From Nitrospira sp. UBA5699 (lineage in GTDB: Bacteria; Nitrospirota; Nitrospiria; Nitrospirales; Nitrospiraceae), in NCBI GenBank assembly GCA_002420105.1, contig DIHJ01000102.1:12880-56247 (forward strand): a DNA stretch of 43,368 bases, written 5' to 3'. Below the pieces are notes generated by a model. It was not told where the DNA came from. It worked only from the letters and a program-made list of their open reading frames with translations, and searched no databases. The translations under genes and the position numbers were made by a program. Within the stretch, counting starts at the first letter, position 1. The number at the start of each line of letters is the position of its first letter. Below are positions 1 to 8,248 of this stretch, one piece after another.

Positions 1-1047
1 ATCTTCATCGACGAGCTCGACGCGCTGGGAAAAGCCCGCGGGATGGGTCCCATGGCCCACGAAGAGCGCGAGCAGACGCTCAATCAGTTGCTCGTCGAAA
101 TGGACGGGTTCGATCCCCGGATCGGCGTCATTCTGATGGCCGCGACCAACCGGCCGGAGATTCTCGATCCGGCGCTGCTGCGGGCGGGCCGGTTCGACCG
201 CCACGTGCTGGTCGATCGTCCCGACAAGACCGGGCGGCTGGCGATTCTACGCGTGCATGCCAAGAAAGTGGCGTTCGGCCCCGATGCCGATCTGGAGGCG
301 ATCGCGGCGATGACGCCGGGCTTCTCCGGCGCCGACCTCGCCAACGTCATCAACGAGGCTGCGCTGCTGGCGGTGCGCCGCGGCAAGGACCAGGTGGGCA
401 TATCGGAGTTGCAGGAAGCGGTCGAACGGGTCATCGCCGGACTCGAAAAGAAGAATCGCGTGCTGAACAAGATGGAGAAAGAGCGCGTGGCCTACCATGA
501 AACCGGCCATGCCCTCGTGGCGTTGTCCGTGCCGGGCTCCGACACCGTTCAGAAGATCTCGATCATTCCGCGCGGGATCGCGGCCCTCGGCTACACGCTG
601 CAGCTTCCGACGGAGGACCGCTTCCTCATGACGAAGTCCGAGCTGGAGAACAAGGTCGCGGTCCTGCTGGGCGGGCGGATCGCGGAGGAATTGATCTTCG
701 GCGAGGCCTCGACCGGCGCGCAAAACGATCTGGTGAAGGCGACCGACATCGCCAAGAGCATGGTCAAGGCCTACGGGATGAGCGACAAGCTGGGCACCAT
801 CACGCTGGAGCGGGAGCGGCAGCCGCAGTTCATGCAGATCCAGGTGTCCGCCGAAAAAGGGGATTACTCCGAGGAGACCGCCCGGGAGATCGATTGCGAA
901 GTCCGGCGGATCATCGACGAACAGTACGAGCGCGTGAAACGGCTGCTCTCGGAGAAGCAGGCGGCGCTGCGGGAGGGGGCGAAGATGCTGCTGGAGCGGG
1001 AGGTCATCAGCGGAGCGGAGCTGACCGCCATCATGAACAAGGGGTGA
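1..1047 (+). CDS. ftsH: ATP-dependent zinc metalloprotease FtsH (C-terminal part, 5' end outside window)
   Basis: Membrane-anchored AAA+ protease that degrades misfolded membrane and regulatory proteins. The frame is open from base 1, where it reads IFIDELDALGK, the Walker B motif, so the N-terminal membrane segments and Walker A lie upstream of the window. The second region of homology (RPEILDPALLRAGRFDR, with the arginine-finger GRFDR) follows. The zinc protease motif HETGH is encoded at 496-510, and the distal part ends in the usual helical domain with the ELI(F)GEASTGAQND segment. The visible part is 348 codons. The STAS-MlaE gene begins 9 bases after the stop, so the two may be cotranscribed. 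Identity is secure; only the 5' end is missing. Confidence 0.97.
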   Translation: MFIDELDALGKARGMGPMAHEEREQTLNQLLVEMDGFDPRIGVILMAATNRPEILDPALLRAGRFDRHVLVDRPDKTGRLAILRVHAKKVAFGPDADLEAIAAMTPGFSGADLANVINEAALLAVRRGKDQVGISELQEAVERVIAGLEKKNRVLNKMEKERVAYHETGHALVALSVPGSDTVQKISIIPRGIAALGYTLQLPTEDRFLMTKSELENKVAVLLGGRIAEELIFGEASTGAQNDLVKATDIAKSMVKAYGMSDKLGTITLERERQPQFMQIQVSAEKGDYSEETAREIDCEVRRIIDEQYERVKRLLSEKQAALREGAKMLLEREVISGAELTAIMNKG

Positions 1048-1055
1048 GGGTCGGG

Positions 1056-2168
1056 ATGGAAAGCCGGGCCTCGGTCGCGATCAACGGGACCGTGATGAAC
1101 TGCCGGGGGCCGTGGGTCCTGTCCCACCTGGCGGATCTCGAGCGGCAGAGCGGCATGCTGCAATGGCCCGATGCCGCCGCCCTCGTCTGCGATGCGAGCC
1201 GGGTGACCGCGATGGACACGGGAGGGGCGCTGCTGTTGCAGCAGAGCATCGAGACGGCGCGCCGCCGGGGCCTCACGATCGACCTGCGCGGACTGCGGCC
1301 GGAGTTTTCGGAGCTTCTGCAGCTGGTCGGGACCAGGCTGCCCCGCGCCGGCCCTGGGACGGTCGCGCCGCGCTCCGGGTGGATGGCACGAGGGGACCGG
1401 GCGCTTCGCCGGCGGGCGGAGGCCGCGGTGCAGGCGCTGGCGTTCATCGGCGAAACCGCGGTCGCGATGCGCAGGGCCGCGACCCGTCCGCGGTCGATCC
1501 GATGGCGGGCCGTCGTGCGGGTGCTCGAGATGGACGGCGTCCGGGCCTTGCCGATTACCGGGTTGCTGACCTTTCTGGTCGGCGTGGTCATCGCCTACCA
1601 GGGCGCCGAACAGTTGCGCCGGTTCGGCACGAACATCTTCATCGTCGATCTGGTCGGCATTTCGCTGCTGCGCGAGCTTGCCCCGCTGGTCGTGGCCGTC
1701 CTGATCGCCGGCCGCTCGGGCTCGGCCTATGCGGCGGAGATCGGCGCCATGAAGGTGACGGAGGAACTGGACGCCGTGCGGACTCTCGGTATCCCGCCGA
1801 TGAGTCTGCTCGTGCTGCCGAAAACCGTCGCGCTCGTGATCGCGCTGCCGCTGTTGACGTTCTACGCGGACGTCGTGGGCGTGGCCGGCGGGATGCTGAT
1901 CGCGTCGGGGCAGTTGAACGTGAGCGTGAGGGAGTTCCTGGACCGGTTCGACGAGGCGGTGGCGCTGCGGCATCTGGTCATCGGTCTTGCCAAGGCTCCG
2001 TTTTTCGCCGTCATCATCGCCATGGTCGGCTGCTATCAGGGATTCCGGATCCGGGGAGGGGTGGACGATGTCGGCCGCCACACGACGCTCAGCGTGGTGC
2101 AGAGCATCTTTCTCGTCATCGTCTTCGACGCCGTCTGTTCGATTCTGCTCAACTGGTGGAATCTGTAA
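1056..2168 (+). CDS. mlaE: MlaE-type ABC permease with N-terminal STAS domain
   Basis: Permease of an Mla/MCE phospholipid transport system between the inner and outer membranes. Residues about 1-95 look like a STAS (MlaB-like) domain, with the pattern VCDASRVTAMDTGGALLLQQ. The rest is the MlaE fold: a membrane segment near PITGLLTFLVGVVIAYQG, the conserved motif LRELAPLVVAVLIAGRSGSA, the EIGAMKVTEELDAVRTLGI loop and a C-terminal hydrophobic helix. At 370 aa it is longer than a bare MlaE (about 260 aa), and the STAS domain accounts for the difference. The ATG at 1056 is preferred because the frame upstream runs inside ftsH. The ATPase gene follows. Confidence 0.92.
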   Translation: MESRASVAINGTVMNCRGPWVLSHLADLERQSGMLQWPDAAALVCDASRVTAMDTGGALLLQQSIETARRRGLTIDLRGLRPEFSELLQLVGTRLPRAGPGTVAPRSGWMARGDRALRRRAEAAVQALAFIGETAVAMRRAATRPRSIRWRAVVRVLEMDGVRALPITGLLTFLVGVVIAYQGAEQLRRFGTNIFIVDLVGISLLRELAPLVVAVLIAGRSGSAYAAEIGAMKVTEELDAVRTLGIPPMSLLVLPKTVALVIALPLLTFYADVVGVAGGMLIASGQLNVSVREFLDRFDEAVALRHLVIGLAKAPFFAVIIAMVGCYQGFRIRGGVDDVGRHTTLSVVQSIFLVIVFDAVCSILLNWWNL

Positions 2169-2197
2169 GGCACTCACGGGTACGGGGCGCGAGGCAA

Positions 2198-3022
2198 GTG
2201 GTCGACTCTGAATTACAGGCTGCGACGCGGGCCGCGTCACCGGTCATCGAGGTCACCCACGTCACGACGAGATTCGGGTCGGCGGTCGTGCACGACGATG
2301 TCAGCCTTTCCGTGCGGCGCGGCGAGGTGTTCGGGATCGCCGGAGGCAACGGGTGCGGGAAGTCCACGCTGCTGCGCGAGATCGTCGGCCTGCTGGCTCC
2401 TTCGGCGGGCACGATCCGTCTCTTCGGCGTGGACAGCAGGCGCCTGGAGGAGTCCGACGGCACGCCGCTCCATCGCCGGTTCGGCGTCATGTTTCAGCAC
2501 GGGGCTCTGTTCAGCTCGTTGACGCTGGCGGAGAACGTGGCCGTGCCGCTTCGCGAACACACCGCCGTGGGCCCGGGGCTGATCCGGGATCTCGTGGCGG
2601 TGAAGATCGCGATGGTGGGGTTGCCGCCCGAGAGCGCGGTGAAATACCCCGGCGAACTCAGCGGAGGAATGAGGCGGAGAGCGGCGCTGGCCCGGGCGAT
2701 CGTCATGGATCCGGAACTGTTGTTCCTGGACGAGCCGACGGCGGGATTGGACCCCGTCGTCGCGGCAACCTTCGACGAGCTCGTCCTCCACCTCAAGAAC
2801 GTCCTGGGGCTGACCGTGGTCATGGTGACGCACGATCTGGACTCTCTGTGGCGCGTGGCCGATCGCGTCGCGGTGTTGGGGAACGGGAAGGTCCTCGGTG
2901 TCGGGACGATGCCGGAGTTGTCGCGATCGGAGGACCCCGTCGTGCGCGCCTACTTTCTGGGACCGAGGGGGCGTGCGGCGAAGGAGCAGGCGGCATGGAA
3001 CGCGCGCGAACGGGGTGCGTAA
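2198..3022 (+). CDS. mlaF: MlaF-type ABC transporter ATP-binding protein
   Basis: ATPase that energises the MlaE permease. Walker A is GGNGCGKST, the signature is LSGGMRRRAALARA, Walker B is LLFLDEPTAGLDP and the H-loop is VTHD; the order and spacing are normal for the MlaF/MKL branch. A GTG at 2198 (VVDSELQ...) gives 274 aa, the expected size. The same frame is open much further upstream, but only as a shadow of mlaE. The gene lies 29 bases after the permease and about 100 bases before the MCE protein, so the four genes 1056-4738 form one transporter operon. Confidence 0.93.
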   Translation: MVDSELQAATRAASPVIEVTHVTTRFGSAVVHDDVSLSVRRGEVFGIAGGNGCGKSTLLREIVGLLAPSAGTIRLFGVDSRRLEESDGTPLHRRFGVMFQHGALFSSLTLAENVAVPLREHTAVGPGLIRDLVAVKIAMVGLPPESAVKYPGELSGGMRRRAALARAIVMDPELLFLDEPTAGLDPVVAATFDELVLHLKNVLGLTVVMVTHDLDSLWRVADRVAVLGNGKVLGVGTMPELSRSEDPVVRAYFLGPRGRAAKEQAAWNARERGA

Positions 3023-3124
3023 GCCGTCGACCGGCATGCATCGATCGTCGACGGATACGGGCCGGGGGGCTTTTCGCTTGACGGACGACGCCCGCCGAAC
3101 GACGGGCATCTGAGGGAACGCGGG

Positions 3125-4087
3125 ATGGAGCCAAAGGTCAACTATGTGCTGGTCGGCTCGTTCGTGGCCGCGCTGGGCGCGGCACTGCTGGCGGGGGTCC
3201 TCTGGCTGGGCAAGGCGGATTTTCGCGAAGCCCACGACCGCTATCATGCTTTCATGCGGGAGTCGGTCGCCGGGCTCAGCGTCGACTCGACGGTGAAATA
3301 TCGGGGCGTGGACGTCGGACGGGTGAAGGAGATTGCGTTGGCTCCGGACAACCCGGAGGAAGTCCGGCTGACGCTGGATATCGTGCGGGGCACGCCCATC
3401 AAGACCGACACGATCGCGGTCCTCGAGACGCAGGGGCTGACCGGCCTCGCGACGATCAACCTCACCGGCGGAAGCCGGGACGCTCCGGCGCTGGTCGCGT
3501 CGGAGGGGCAGGAGTATCCGGTCATCAGGACCGGTCCCTCGCTGTTCTTCCGGCTCGATGAGGCGATCTCGCGCCTGTTGTCCGAGCGGGGGTTGTCCAC
3601 ACTGCTGACGGATCTCGATCAGGCGGCCAAAGGCGCCACGGAGCTGCTGAACGACGAGAACCGCGCCAGATTGAGTCAGATGTTGAAGGATCTGTCGGAG
3701 GTGGCGCATACCGTCGCGGCCCGCAAGGAGCAGTTGGCTCAGGGCCTGGACGGGGCGGTGCGGAGCGGGGAGAGCCTCGCGAGGATGACGAAGTCGCTGG
3801 ATGAGCAGGTGCCGGCGTTGCTCGCGCGGATCAACAAGAGCGCCGCGGCGCTTCAGGTCCTGACCGAAGAGCTGGCCAGGACCAGCCGGGCCGTCGGCGC
3901 CACGGTCAACGAGACCGGGCCGGGGCTCGAACAGTTCTCGCGGCAGACCCTGCCCGAAACGAACCTGCTCGTCGTCGAGCTCCGCCGCCTGACCGCCACC
4001 TTGACTCGTCTTGCGGGGGAACTCGAGCGGGAACCGGACCGGCTGCTGTTTGGACGGAAGGCGCCGGCGCGCGGACCGGGAGAGTAG
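3125..4087 (+). CDS. mlaD: MCE-domain substrate-binding protein, MlaD type
   Basis: Periplasmic lipid-binding component of the Mla/MCE transporter. The N-terminus (MEPKVNYVLVGSFVAALG...) is a single membrane anchor. The MCE domain covers about residues 40-120 (SVAGLSVDSTVKYRGVDVGRV ... TQGLTGLATINLTGG). The remainder is a long amphipathic helical region with repeated Leu/Ala/Gln heptads, which probably forms the coiled or tubular part. At 320 aa it is a standard length for MlaD proteins outside the gammaproteobacteria. It is followed 12 bases later by the auxiliary lipoprotein gene. Confidence 0.92.
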   Translation: MEPKVNYVLVGSFVAALGAALLAGVLWLGKADFREAHDRYHAFMRESVAGLSVDSTVKYRGVDVGRVKEIALAPDNPEEVRLTLDIVRGTPIKTDTIAVLETQGLTGLATINLTGGSRDAPALVASEGQEYPVIRTGPSLFFRLDEAISRLLSERGLSTLLTDLDQAAKGATELLNDENRARLSQMLKDLSEVAHTVAARKEQLAQGLDGAVRSGESLARMTKSLDEQVPALLARINKSAAALQVLTEELARTSRAVGATVNETGPGLEQFSRQTLPETNLLVVELRRLTATLTRLAGELEREPDRLLFGRKAPARGPGE

Positions 4088-4099
4088 GGAGGGCGGCGG

Positions 4100-4738
4100 A
4101 TGGGACCGGGCGTGAGACCGATCGTGCTGGCGCTGTTGGCGGCCGCGACCGCCGGCTGCCTGTTCGCGCGCGCGGAGCCCCGGGAGGTCCATACCTTTCA
4201 ATTGAGTCCGGAGGGCCGGTTCTCCGGAGGTGAAGTCCGGCGGCCCGATGTCACCGCGCCGGTCATCCTGGTCGGCCTGCCGCAACCGGAGCCGGGATTC
4301 GACACGCCACGCATGGCGTACCTGACCAGACCGTACGAGTTGAATTATTATGCCGTGAACGAATGGGCCGATACGCCTGCCCGCATGTTGCATCCGCTCA
4401 TGATCCGGGCGCTCGAACAGACAGGCGACTGGCGCGCAGTGGTCGCGGCGCCGGCCCTCCTGCGCGCGGACTATCGGGTCGATGTGGACAGCCTCGCGGT
4501 GGCGCACGAGTACGTGCAGTCGCCGAGCCGCGTGCGGCTCTCCTGGAGGGCGCAACTGATCGATCTGCGGGAGGGCCGGGTGCTCGGCAGCCGGCGGTTC
4601 GAAGCCGTACGGAACGCCCAGACCGAGGATGCCTACGGAGGCGTGCGCGCCGCCGGCCAGGCGCTGGAGGAATTGTTGAGCGACACGGCCTCGTGGCTCG
4701 GAGCCTGCGCGGCCGGGCGGGACAAGGCGACCTGCTGA
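4100..4738 (+). CDS. ABC-type transport auxiliary lipoprotein (PqiC/DUF330-like)
   Basis: Predicted outer-membrane-directed lipoprotein of the MCE transporter. The signal peptide ends in the lipobox ATAGC (Cys at about residue 20). The body has the family's beta-rich pattern: a YxLxP-like beginning (VHTFQLSP), then PYELNYYAVNEWADTPARML and a C-terminal ALEELLSDTASWL segment. Auxiliary lipoproteins of this type sit next to MCE genes in many bacteria, and the position here, directly after mlaD, supports the call. A Shine-Dalgarno (gggagggcgg) precedes the ATG. The next gene starts one base after the stop. Confidence 0.8.
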   Translation: MGPGVRPIVLALLAAATAGCLFARAEPREVHTFQLSPEGRFSGGEVRRPDVTAPVILVGLPQPEPGFDTPRMAYLTRPYELNYYAVNEWADTPARMLHPLMIRALEQTGDWRAVVAAPALLRADYRVDVDSLAVAHEYVQSPSRVRLSWRAQLIDLREGRVLGSRRFEAVRNAQTEDAYGGVRAAGQALEELLSDTASWLGACAAGRDKATC

Positions 4739-4739
4739 C

Positions 4740-5222
4740 ATGAAGTCGTCCTGGAAAACCGGACTCAGCTTCGGCCTCACGTCCGGCGTCATCACGACGC
4801 TGGGGCTGCTGGTCGGACTGCATGCGGGAACGCATTCGCGCAACGTCGTGCTCGGCGGCATTCTGACGATCGCCGTGGCCGACGCCCTCTCGGATGCCAT
4901 GGGAATCCATCTGGCCGAGGAATCGAAGAACAGCGGACCGGCGGTCCACGTTTGGGAATCGACGGTGGCGACGTTCCTCGCGAAACTGTCGATCGCCCTG
5001 ACCTTCGCCGTCCCCGTGTTGCTGTGGCCGCTGCAGGCCGCCGTACTGGCCAGCGTGCTGTGGGGCCTGGTGCTCCTGGCCCTCTTGAGTCTGTTCGTGG
5101 CCAGGGCGCAGCGGATCCCGCCCTGGAAAGTGATCGGGGAACATGTGCTCATCGCCCTGTTCGTCGTCGCCGTCTCCCACTATCTCGGCGACTGGGTGCG
5201 GGGATTTCAGGAAGGACACTGA
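4740..5222 (+). CDS. VIT1/CCC1-like small membrane protein
   Basis: A 160-residue polytopic protein. The first 60 residues (GLTSGVITTLGLLVGLHAGTH, then IAVADALSDAMGIHLAEES) match the pattern of the first part of VIT1/CCC1 iron/manganese transporters: TM1 with Gly-rich turns, then an acidic Asp/Glu-bearing TM2. About four or five hydrophobic segments are visible. Full VIT proteins are about 230 aa, so this is a short version. The start overlaps the preceding lipoprotein stop region, which suggests translational coupling. The role in metal transport is inferred only. Confidence 0.6.
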   Translation: MKSSWKTGLSFGLTSGVITTLGLLVGLHAGTHSRNVVLGGILTIAVADALSDAMGIHLAEESKNSGPAVHVWESTVATFLAKLSIALTFAVPVLLWPLQAAVLASVLWGLVLLALLSLFVARAQRIPPWKVIGEHVLIALFVVAVSHYLGDWVRGFQEGH

Positions 5223-5228
5223 CCGGCC

Positions 5229-5795
5229 ATGCCGATGGATACAAAGGGCCTTGCGGAACAGAACGAGCAGGCGGGACGTCGCGCCGCGTACGAGCATCTC
5301 CTGACCCTGTGGACCTCCGGCGTCCGTGATTACCATACGATGCTGTCGGATTACCTGACGGCCAATTCCATCTTCGTGGCGGTGATCGGGTTGCTGGTGT
5401 CGCGGGAATCGCTGGCCCTGCCCTTCACGATCCTGATCGTGCTGCTGTGCATCTTCGGCCTGCTCCTCTCCCTGCAGATGGCGATCGTCCTCGGGCGGTT
5501 TTCCGGTCAGAACGCGCTCTGGGAATGGCAGATGCGGGGAATCGAGCAGACGCCGGAGTGGGGCGGGCAGAAACTGCTCACGGGGCTGCATCAACTGCAT
5601 GAATCACGGCAGCCGATCGAGGATCAACGGAACGATCCGCCGGTCTTCGAGCCGAATTGGGCCTTCCGGCAGCATCGCCAGTGGTGGGCGCATCGCGCCG
5701 TGAGTTTTCCCTGGTTTTTCGGTTCCGTCTATTGTCTGTTCCTGCTCTGGGCTGCGATCCAATTGGTTCGACAACTGACGGGCGGACCCCGCTAG
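5229..5795 (+). CDS. Uncharacterised membrane protein (possibly RipA-like)
   Basis: A 188-residue protein with a soluble N-terminus, a hydrophobic pair at about residues 47-90 (SIFVAVIGLLVSRE..LPFTILIVLLCIFGLLLSL) and a final membrane helix near residues 160-180 (WFFGSVYCLFLLWAAIQLV). The pattern YEHLLTLWTSGVRDYHTMLSDYLTANSI resembles bacterial RipA-like or SLATT-like small membrane proteins with a conserved R/Y/N face, but I cannot make a firm family call. It follows the VIT-like gene by 6 bases and is probably in the same operon. Confidence 0.55.
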   Translation: MPMDTKGLAEQNEQAGRRAAYEHLLTLWTSGVRDYHTMLSDYLTANSIFVAVIGLLVSRESLALPFTILIVLLCIFGLLLSLQMAIVLGRFSGQNALWEWQMRGIEQTPEWGGQKLLTGLHQLHESRQPIEDQRNDPPVFEPNWAFRQHRQWWAHRAVSFPWFFGSVYCLFLLWAAIQLVRQLTGGPR

Positions 5796-5814
5796 TTCAC
5801 GAAAGGGGTATCGT

Positions 5815-6264
5815 ATGTGGAAGCAGATGGTTTCGGTCGGCTGTCTGATCGCGGGGTTGACGGCTGCGTCCCCGCTGTGGGCCGAGGGCGCTGCGGAAAA
5901 GAGCGGAGCCGACGGCCGCCACCGGGTCGTACTGCATCTGAATTCCGGCGACGCCAAAGTGCAGAGGGGCCTGTTGAGCAACATCAAACACCTCTACCAG
6001 GAACTGGGGCGTGAAGCCCTCACCGTCGAGCTGGTCGCGCACGGAGCGGGGCTCTCGTTGTTCACCAAAAAGGAGACGACGCTGGCCGGGGAACTGGCTC
6101 GGTTGAAACGAGACTACGGGGTGCATTACACGGCCTGCTCCAATACGATGAAGGCCATGCAGGTGACCAGAGAGGATCTGATCGAGGAGGTGGGTGACAC
6201 GGTGCCGGCGGTGGTTCGGCTGATGGAGCGGCAGGAACAGGGGTGGGCTTACATTAAACCGTAG
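5815..6264 (+). CDS. Exported DsrE-family protein
   Basis: A 149-residue DsrE/F-like protein (COG1416 type) with a cleavable signal peptide (to about LWAEG, residue 25). The fold markers are VVLHLNSGDAKVQRGLLSNI at the first beta strand and VELVAHGAGLSLF at the second. The cysteine in YTACSNTM occupies the position where DsrE-family sulfur carriers place their reactive Cys. A periplasmic DsrE protein next to thiosulfate genes suggests handling of sulfane sulfur, but this is inference. A Shine-Dalgarno gaaagggg lies before the ATG. Confidence 0.8.
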   Translation: MWKQMVSVGCLIAGLTAASPLWAEGAAEKSGADGRHRVVLHLNSGDAKVQRGLLSNIKHLYQELGREALTVELVAHGAGLSLFTKKETTLAGELARLKRDYGVHYTACSNTMKAMQVTREDLIEEVGDTVPAVVRLMERQEQGWAYIKP

Positions 6265-6541
6265 TGCTGAGTTCCGGGTTCTGAGTTGGAAGAAAGGCCG
6301 GACCCGGCTTCGTCATTTCGATCACTCTGTCAGTCGGCTGTAGCATCTTGCGCCAGTCTTCGGAAGGGGGCTGGGGTCTTTCTCGCCAATCATGCCGCAT
6401 CACGGAAGAATAGAAGGGGCCGGTTACCGCTAACTCGTTGTTACGACAACGGTTTCGATGCCGTAACTTTTCAGGAGCCATGGCACAGCCCTCGCAGAAT
6501 TTCTCCGTGAAATCTTGCGGAACATTCGCGGGCTACAAGCA

Positions 6542-6919
6542 ATGACGAACATGATTCGAGCGGGGTTCATCCTTGCCGCAATCGGATCCCTGTCCGGTAT
6601 CGGAACGGGGGGGCCGGCTCTCTCGGCATCTCCCGGGGATGCTTCAGCGGGAAAGGGCCTCTTCAGCAGTCTCTGCGCGCGCTGCCACGGAGCTGACGGC
6701 AAGGGAGAGGGGTATACGAAATTCACCCCGCCTGTCGCGGACCTCACCGATCCGGCCATTCAACGTCAACTGGACGCCACCCTCTTCAAGCGGATCCATG
6801 ACGGCAAGGCCGGCACGGCCATGGGTGCATGGAAGATGGCTCTGACGGAAGAACAGATCGCCGATGTCGTCGCGTATGTGCGTCTTCTTGGAGGGAACCG
6901 GGAATCGGGCAAACCGTAG
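6542..6919 (+). CDS. Monohaem cytochrome c
   Basis: Small soluble class I cytochrome c. A signal peptide (MIRAGFILAAIGSLSG...) is followed by GKGLFSSLCARCHGADGKG with the haem motif CARCH, and a distal Met region at GTAMGAWKMALTEEQIADVVAYVR. The start is uncertain between ATG 6542 and ATG 6551, because no strong Shine-Dalgarno is visible. It belongs to the same subfamily as the cytochrome at 17650-18003, judging by the matching GTAM...Y.R.L C-terminus. It probably shuttles electrons in the periplasm. The 277 bases before it hold no gene I recognise. Confidence 0.88.
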   Translation: MTNMIRAGFILAAIGSLSGIGTGGPALSASPGDASAGKGLFSSLCARCHGADGKGEGYTKFTPPVADLTDPAIQRQLDATLFKRIHDGKAGTAMGAWKMALTEEQIADVVAYVRLLGGNRESGKP

Positions 6920-7039
6920 GCCGGAGGATGCCGCAGCGGCCTCCGTTTCCCGGCGCGAATCCAATTGTCGGATCCCGTCTCAAAGTATCGTGAACCGGGC
7001 CCGAGGGGAGTCCCAACAACCGGCGAAGGAGGTGCGGTC

Positions 7040-7258
7040 ATGACGTGCAACGTGGGAGGAGTGGAGCGGCCGATCAGGATTGTGGCTGGAATTGTCTTGT
7101 TGGGCGTGGGCGCGTTCGCAGGATTGCCGGTCGAGGGGGCCGCGATTGCGCTGGTATTGGGAACGGTCGCGCTCGTCACCGGCGCCATCGGCTATTGTCC
7201 CCTCTGGATGCTGCTGGGGCTCAATACCTGTCCGACTGCGCCGTCCGGAAAGCGTTGA
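7040..7258 (+). CDS. YgaP-type transmembrane protein (DUF2892)
   Basis: A 72-residue inner-membrane protein of the DUF2892 family. It begins with the typical CNVGGVERPIRIVAGIVLL, has two hydrophobic hairpin helices, and ends with the family's GYCPLWMLLGLNTC. In E. coli YgaP this module anchors a rhodanese; here it stands alone. A perfect aaggaggt lies 8 bases before the ATG at 7040. The two conserved cysteines at GYCP and LNTC may bind sulfur or metal. The position just before tsdA fits a sulfur-related role. Confidence 0.85.
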   Translation: MTCNVGGVERPIRIVAGIVLLGVGAFAGLPVEGAAIALVLGTVALVTGAIGYCPLWMLLGLNTCPTAPSGKR

Positions 7259-7307
7259 GGCGCAGGATCCAATCCCCGTCCGGTGCGGCTGGTACGCAAG
7301 GAGTCGT

Positions 7308-8150
7308 ATGAAACAGTTCGTGTGCGTCGGTCTGCTCGTGGTCGGCCTGTGGTGGCTTCTGCCGTCGCCGGCTTCCTCTCAGAACGACCAGCCGGCAGGG
7401 AGTCCGAGGGATAATGCCGCGATCGATGCGGTGTTTACGCCGCCGTCCCCGGAAACCATTCCCGCAGGCCTGGCGGGGGAACGGATCCGGTTGGGGTATG
7501 AGATCGTCGTCCATACGCAGCAGTATGCGAAGCGCTATGTCGGGAACAAGCTGAACTGCACCAACTGCCATCTCGACGCGGGGTTGAATCCGAACGCCGC
7601 CTCCTTCGTGGGGCTGAGCGTTCTCTATCCGGAGTACCGGCCCAGGGCGGACCGGACTATGAGTCTGGCCGAGCGGATCAACGAATGTTTCGAGCGCAGC
7701 ATGAACGGAAAGGCGCTGCCGCCGGACAGTTCGAAATTGCAGGCCGTGGTGGCCTACATCGAGTGGCTCTCGCAGAATGTTCCCCGCGGCAGCCAAGTCG
7801 CCTGGCGGGGCATTCCGCGGATCAACCCGAGCCGGCAGCCGGATCCGGCGCAGGGCAAGGCCGTGTTCGCGAAGAAATGTTCGTTCTGCCACGGAACCGA
7901 CGGGCAGGGCACGATGGCGGCGCCTCCGGTGTGGGGTCCGAATTCCTATACCATCGCCGCCGGTATGGCCCGGGTGAGCGTGGCGGCCTCCTTCATCAAG
8001 GCCAATATGCCGCGCGGCTGGGGCTGGTCGGTGTCCGACGACGAGGCGTTCGACGTCGCGGCCTATATCGACAGTCAGCCGCGGCCGGATTTCCCCGGCA
8101 AGGCGCATGACTGGCCGAAGGGCGGCAAGCCGCCGGATGCGCCGTACTGA
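7308..8150 (+). CDS. tsdA: Dihaem cytochrome c, thiosulfate dehydrogenase TsdA-like
   Basis: Periplasmic dihaem enzyme that, in characterised TsdA proteins, oxidises two thiosulfates to tetrathionate (or does the reverse). The signal peptide runs to about PASSQ. The N-terminal domain carries haem CTNCH (residues 84-88) in the TsdA context NCTNCHLDAGLNPNAASF, then VLYPEYRPR and the INECFERSMNGKAL segment, whose Cys is a conserved TsdA feature. The second domain has CSFCH (residues 191-195) and ends with DVAAYIDSQPRPDFPGK, also typical of the family. At 280 aa it has normal length. Its neighbours (YeeE permeases, OsmC, SoxCD-like) support a sulfur role, though reaction direction is not visible from sequence. 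Confidence 0.85.
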   Translation: MKQFVCVGLLVVGLWWLLPSPASSQNDQPAGSPRDNAAIDAVFTPPSPETIPAGLAGERIRLGYEIVVHTQQYAKRYVGNKLNCTNCHLDAGLNPNAASFVGLSVLYPEYRPRADRTMSLAERINECFERSMNGKALPPDSSKLQAVVAYIEWLSQNVPRGSQVAWRGIPRINPSRQPDPAQGKAVFAKKCSFCHGTDGQGTMAAPPVWGPNSYTIAAGMARVSVAASFIKANMPRGWGWSVSDDEAFDVAAYIDSQPRPDFPGKAHDWPKGGKPPDAPY

Positions 8151-8161
8151 GTTCGTGAAGC

Positions 8162-8239
8162 GTCGGCCGTCGTCCGTCAACCGTTGCGGGAACGAGACCG
8201 GTCAAGAATGATCCGACCGGTTGACGTCCGACGATTGAC
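8162..8239. repeat. Imperfect inverted repeat between tsdA and yeeE
   Basis: The 98-base gap between tsdA and the first yeeE contains an inverted repeat. The core arms are cgtcaaccg (8175-8183) and cggttgacg (8218-8226), a perfect 9-bp match. The similarity extends outwards, with about 17 of 22 positions complementary in the longer arms. No T-tract follows, so this is not a standard terminator. It may be an RNA-processing or stabilising hairpin in a polycistronic transcript. Confidence 0.5.
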
Positions 8240-8248
8240 GAGGAGCCT

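Noticed and set aside
2237..5152. Very long open frame on the minus strand opposite the mla operon
   Set aside because: It is an antisense shadow of high-GC coding sequence: composition is Arg/Gln/His-rich, no domain is recognisable, and the + strand genes explain the region fully.
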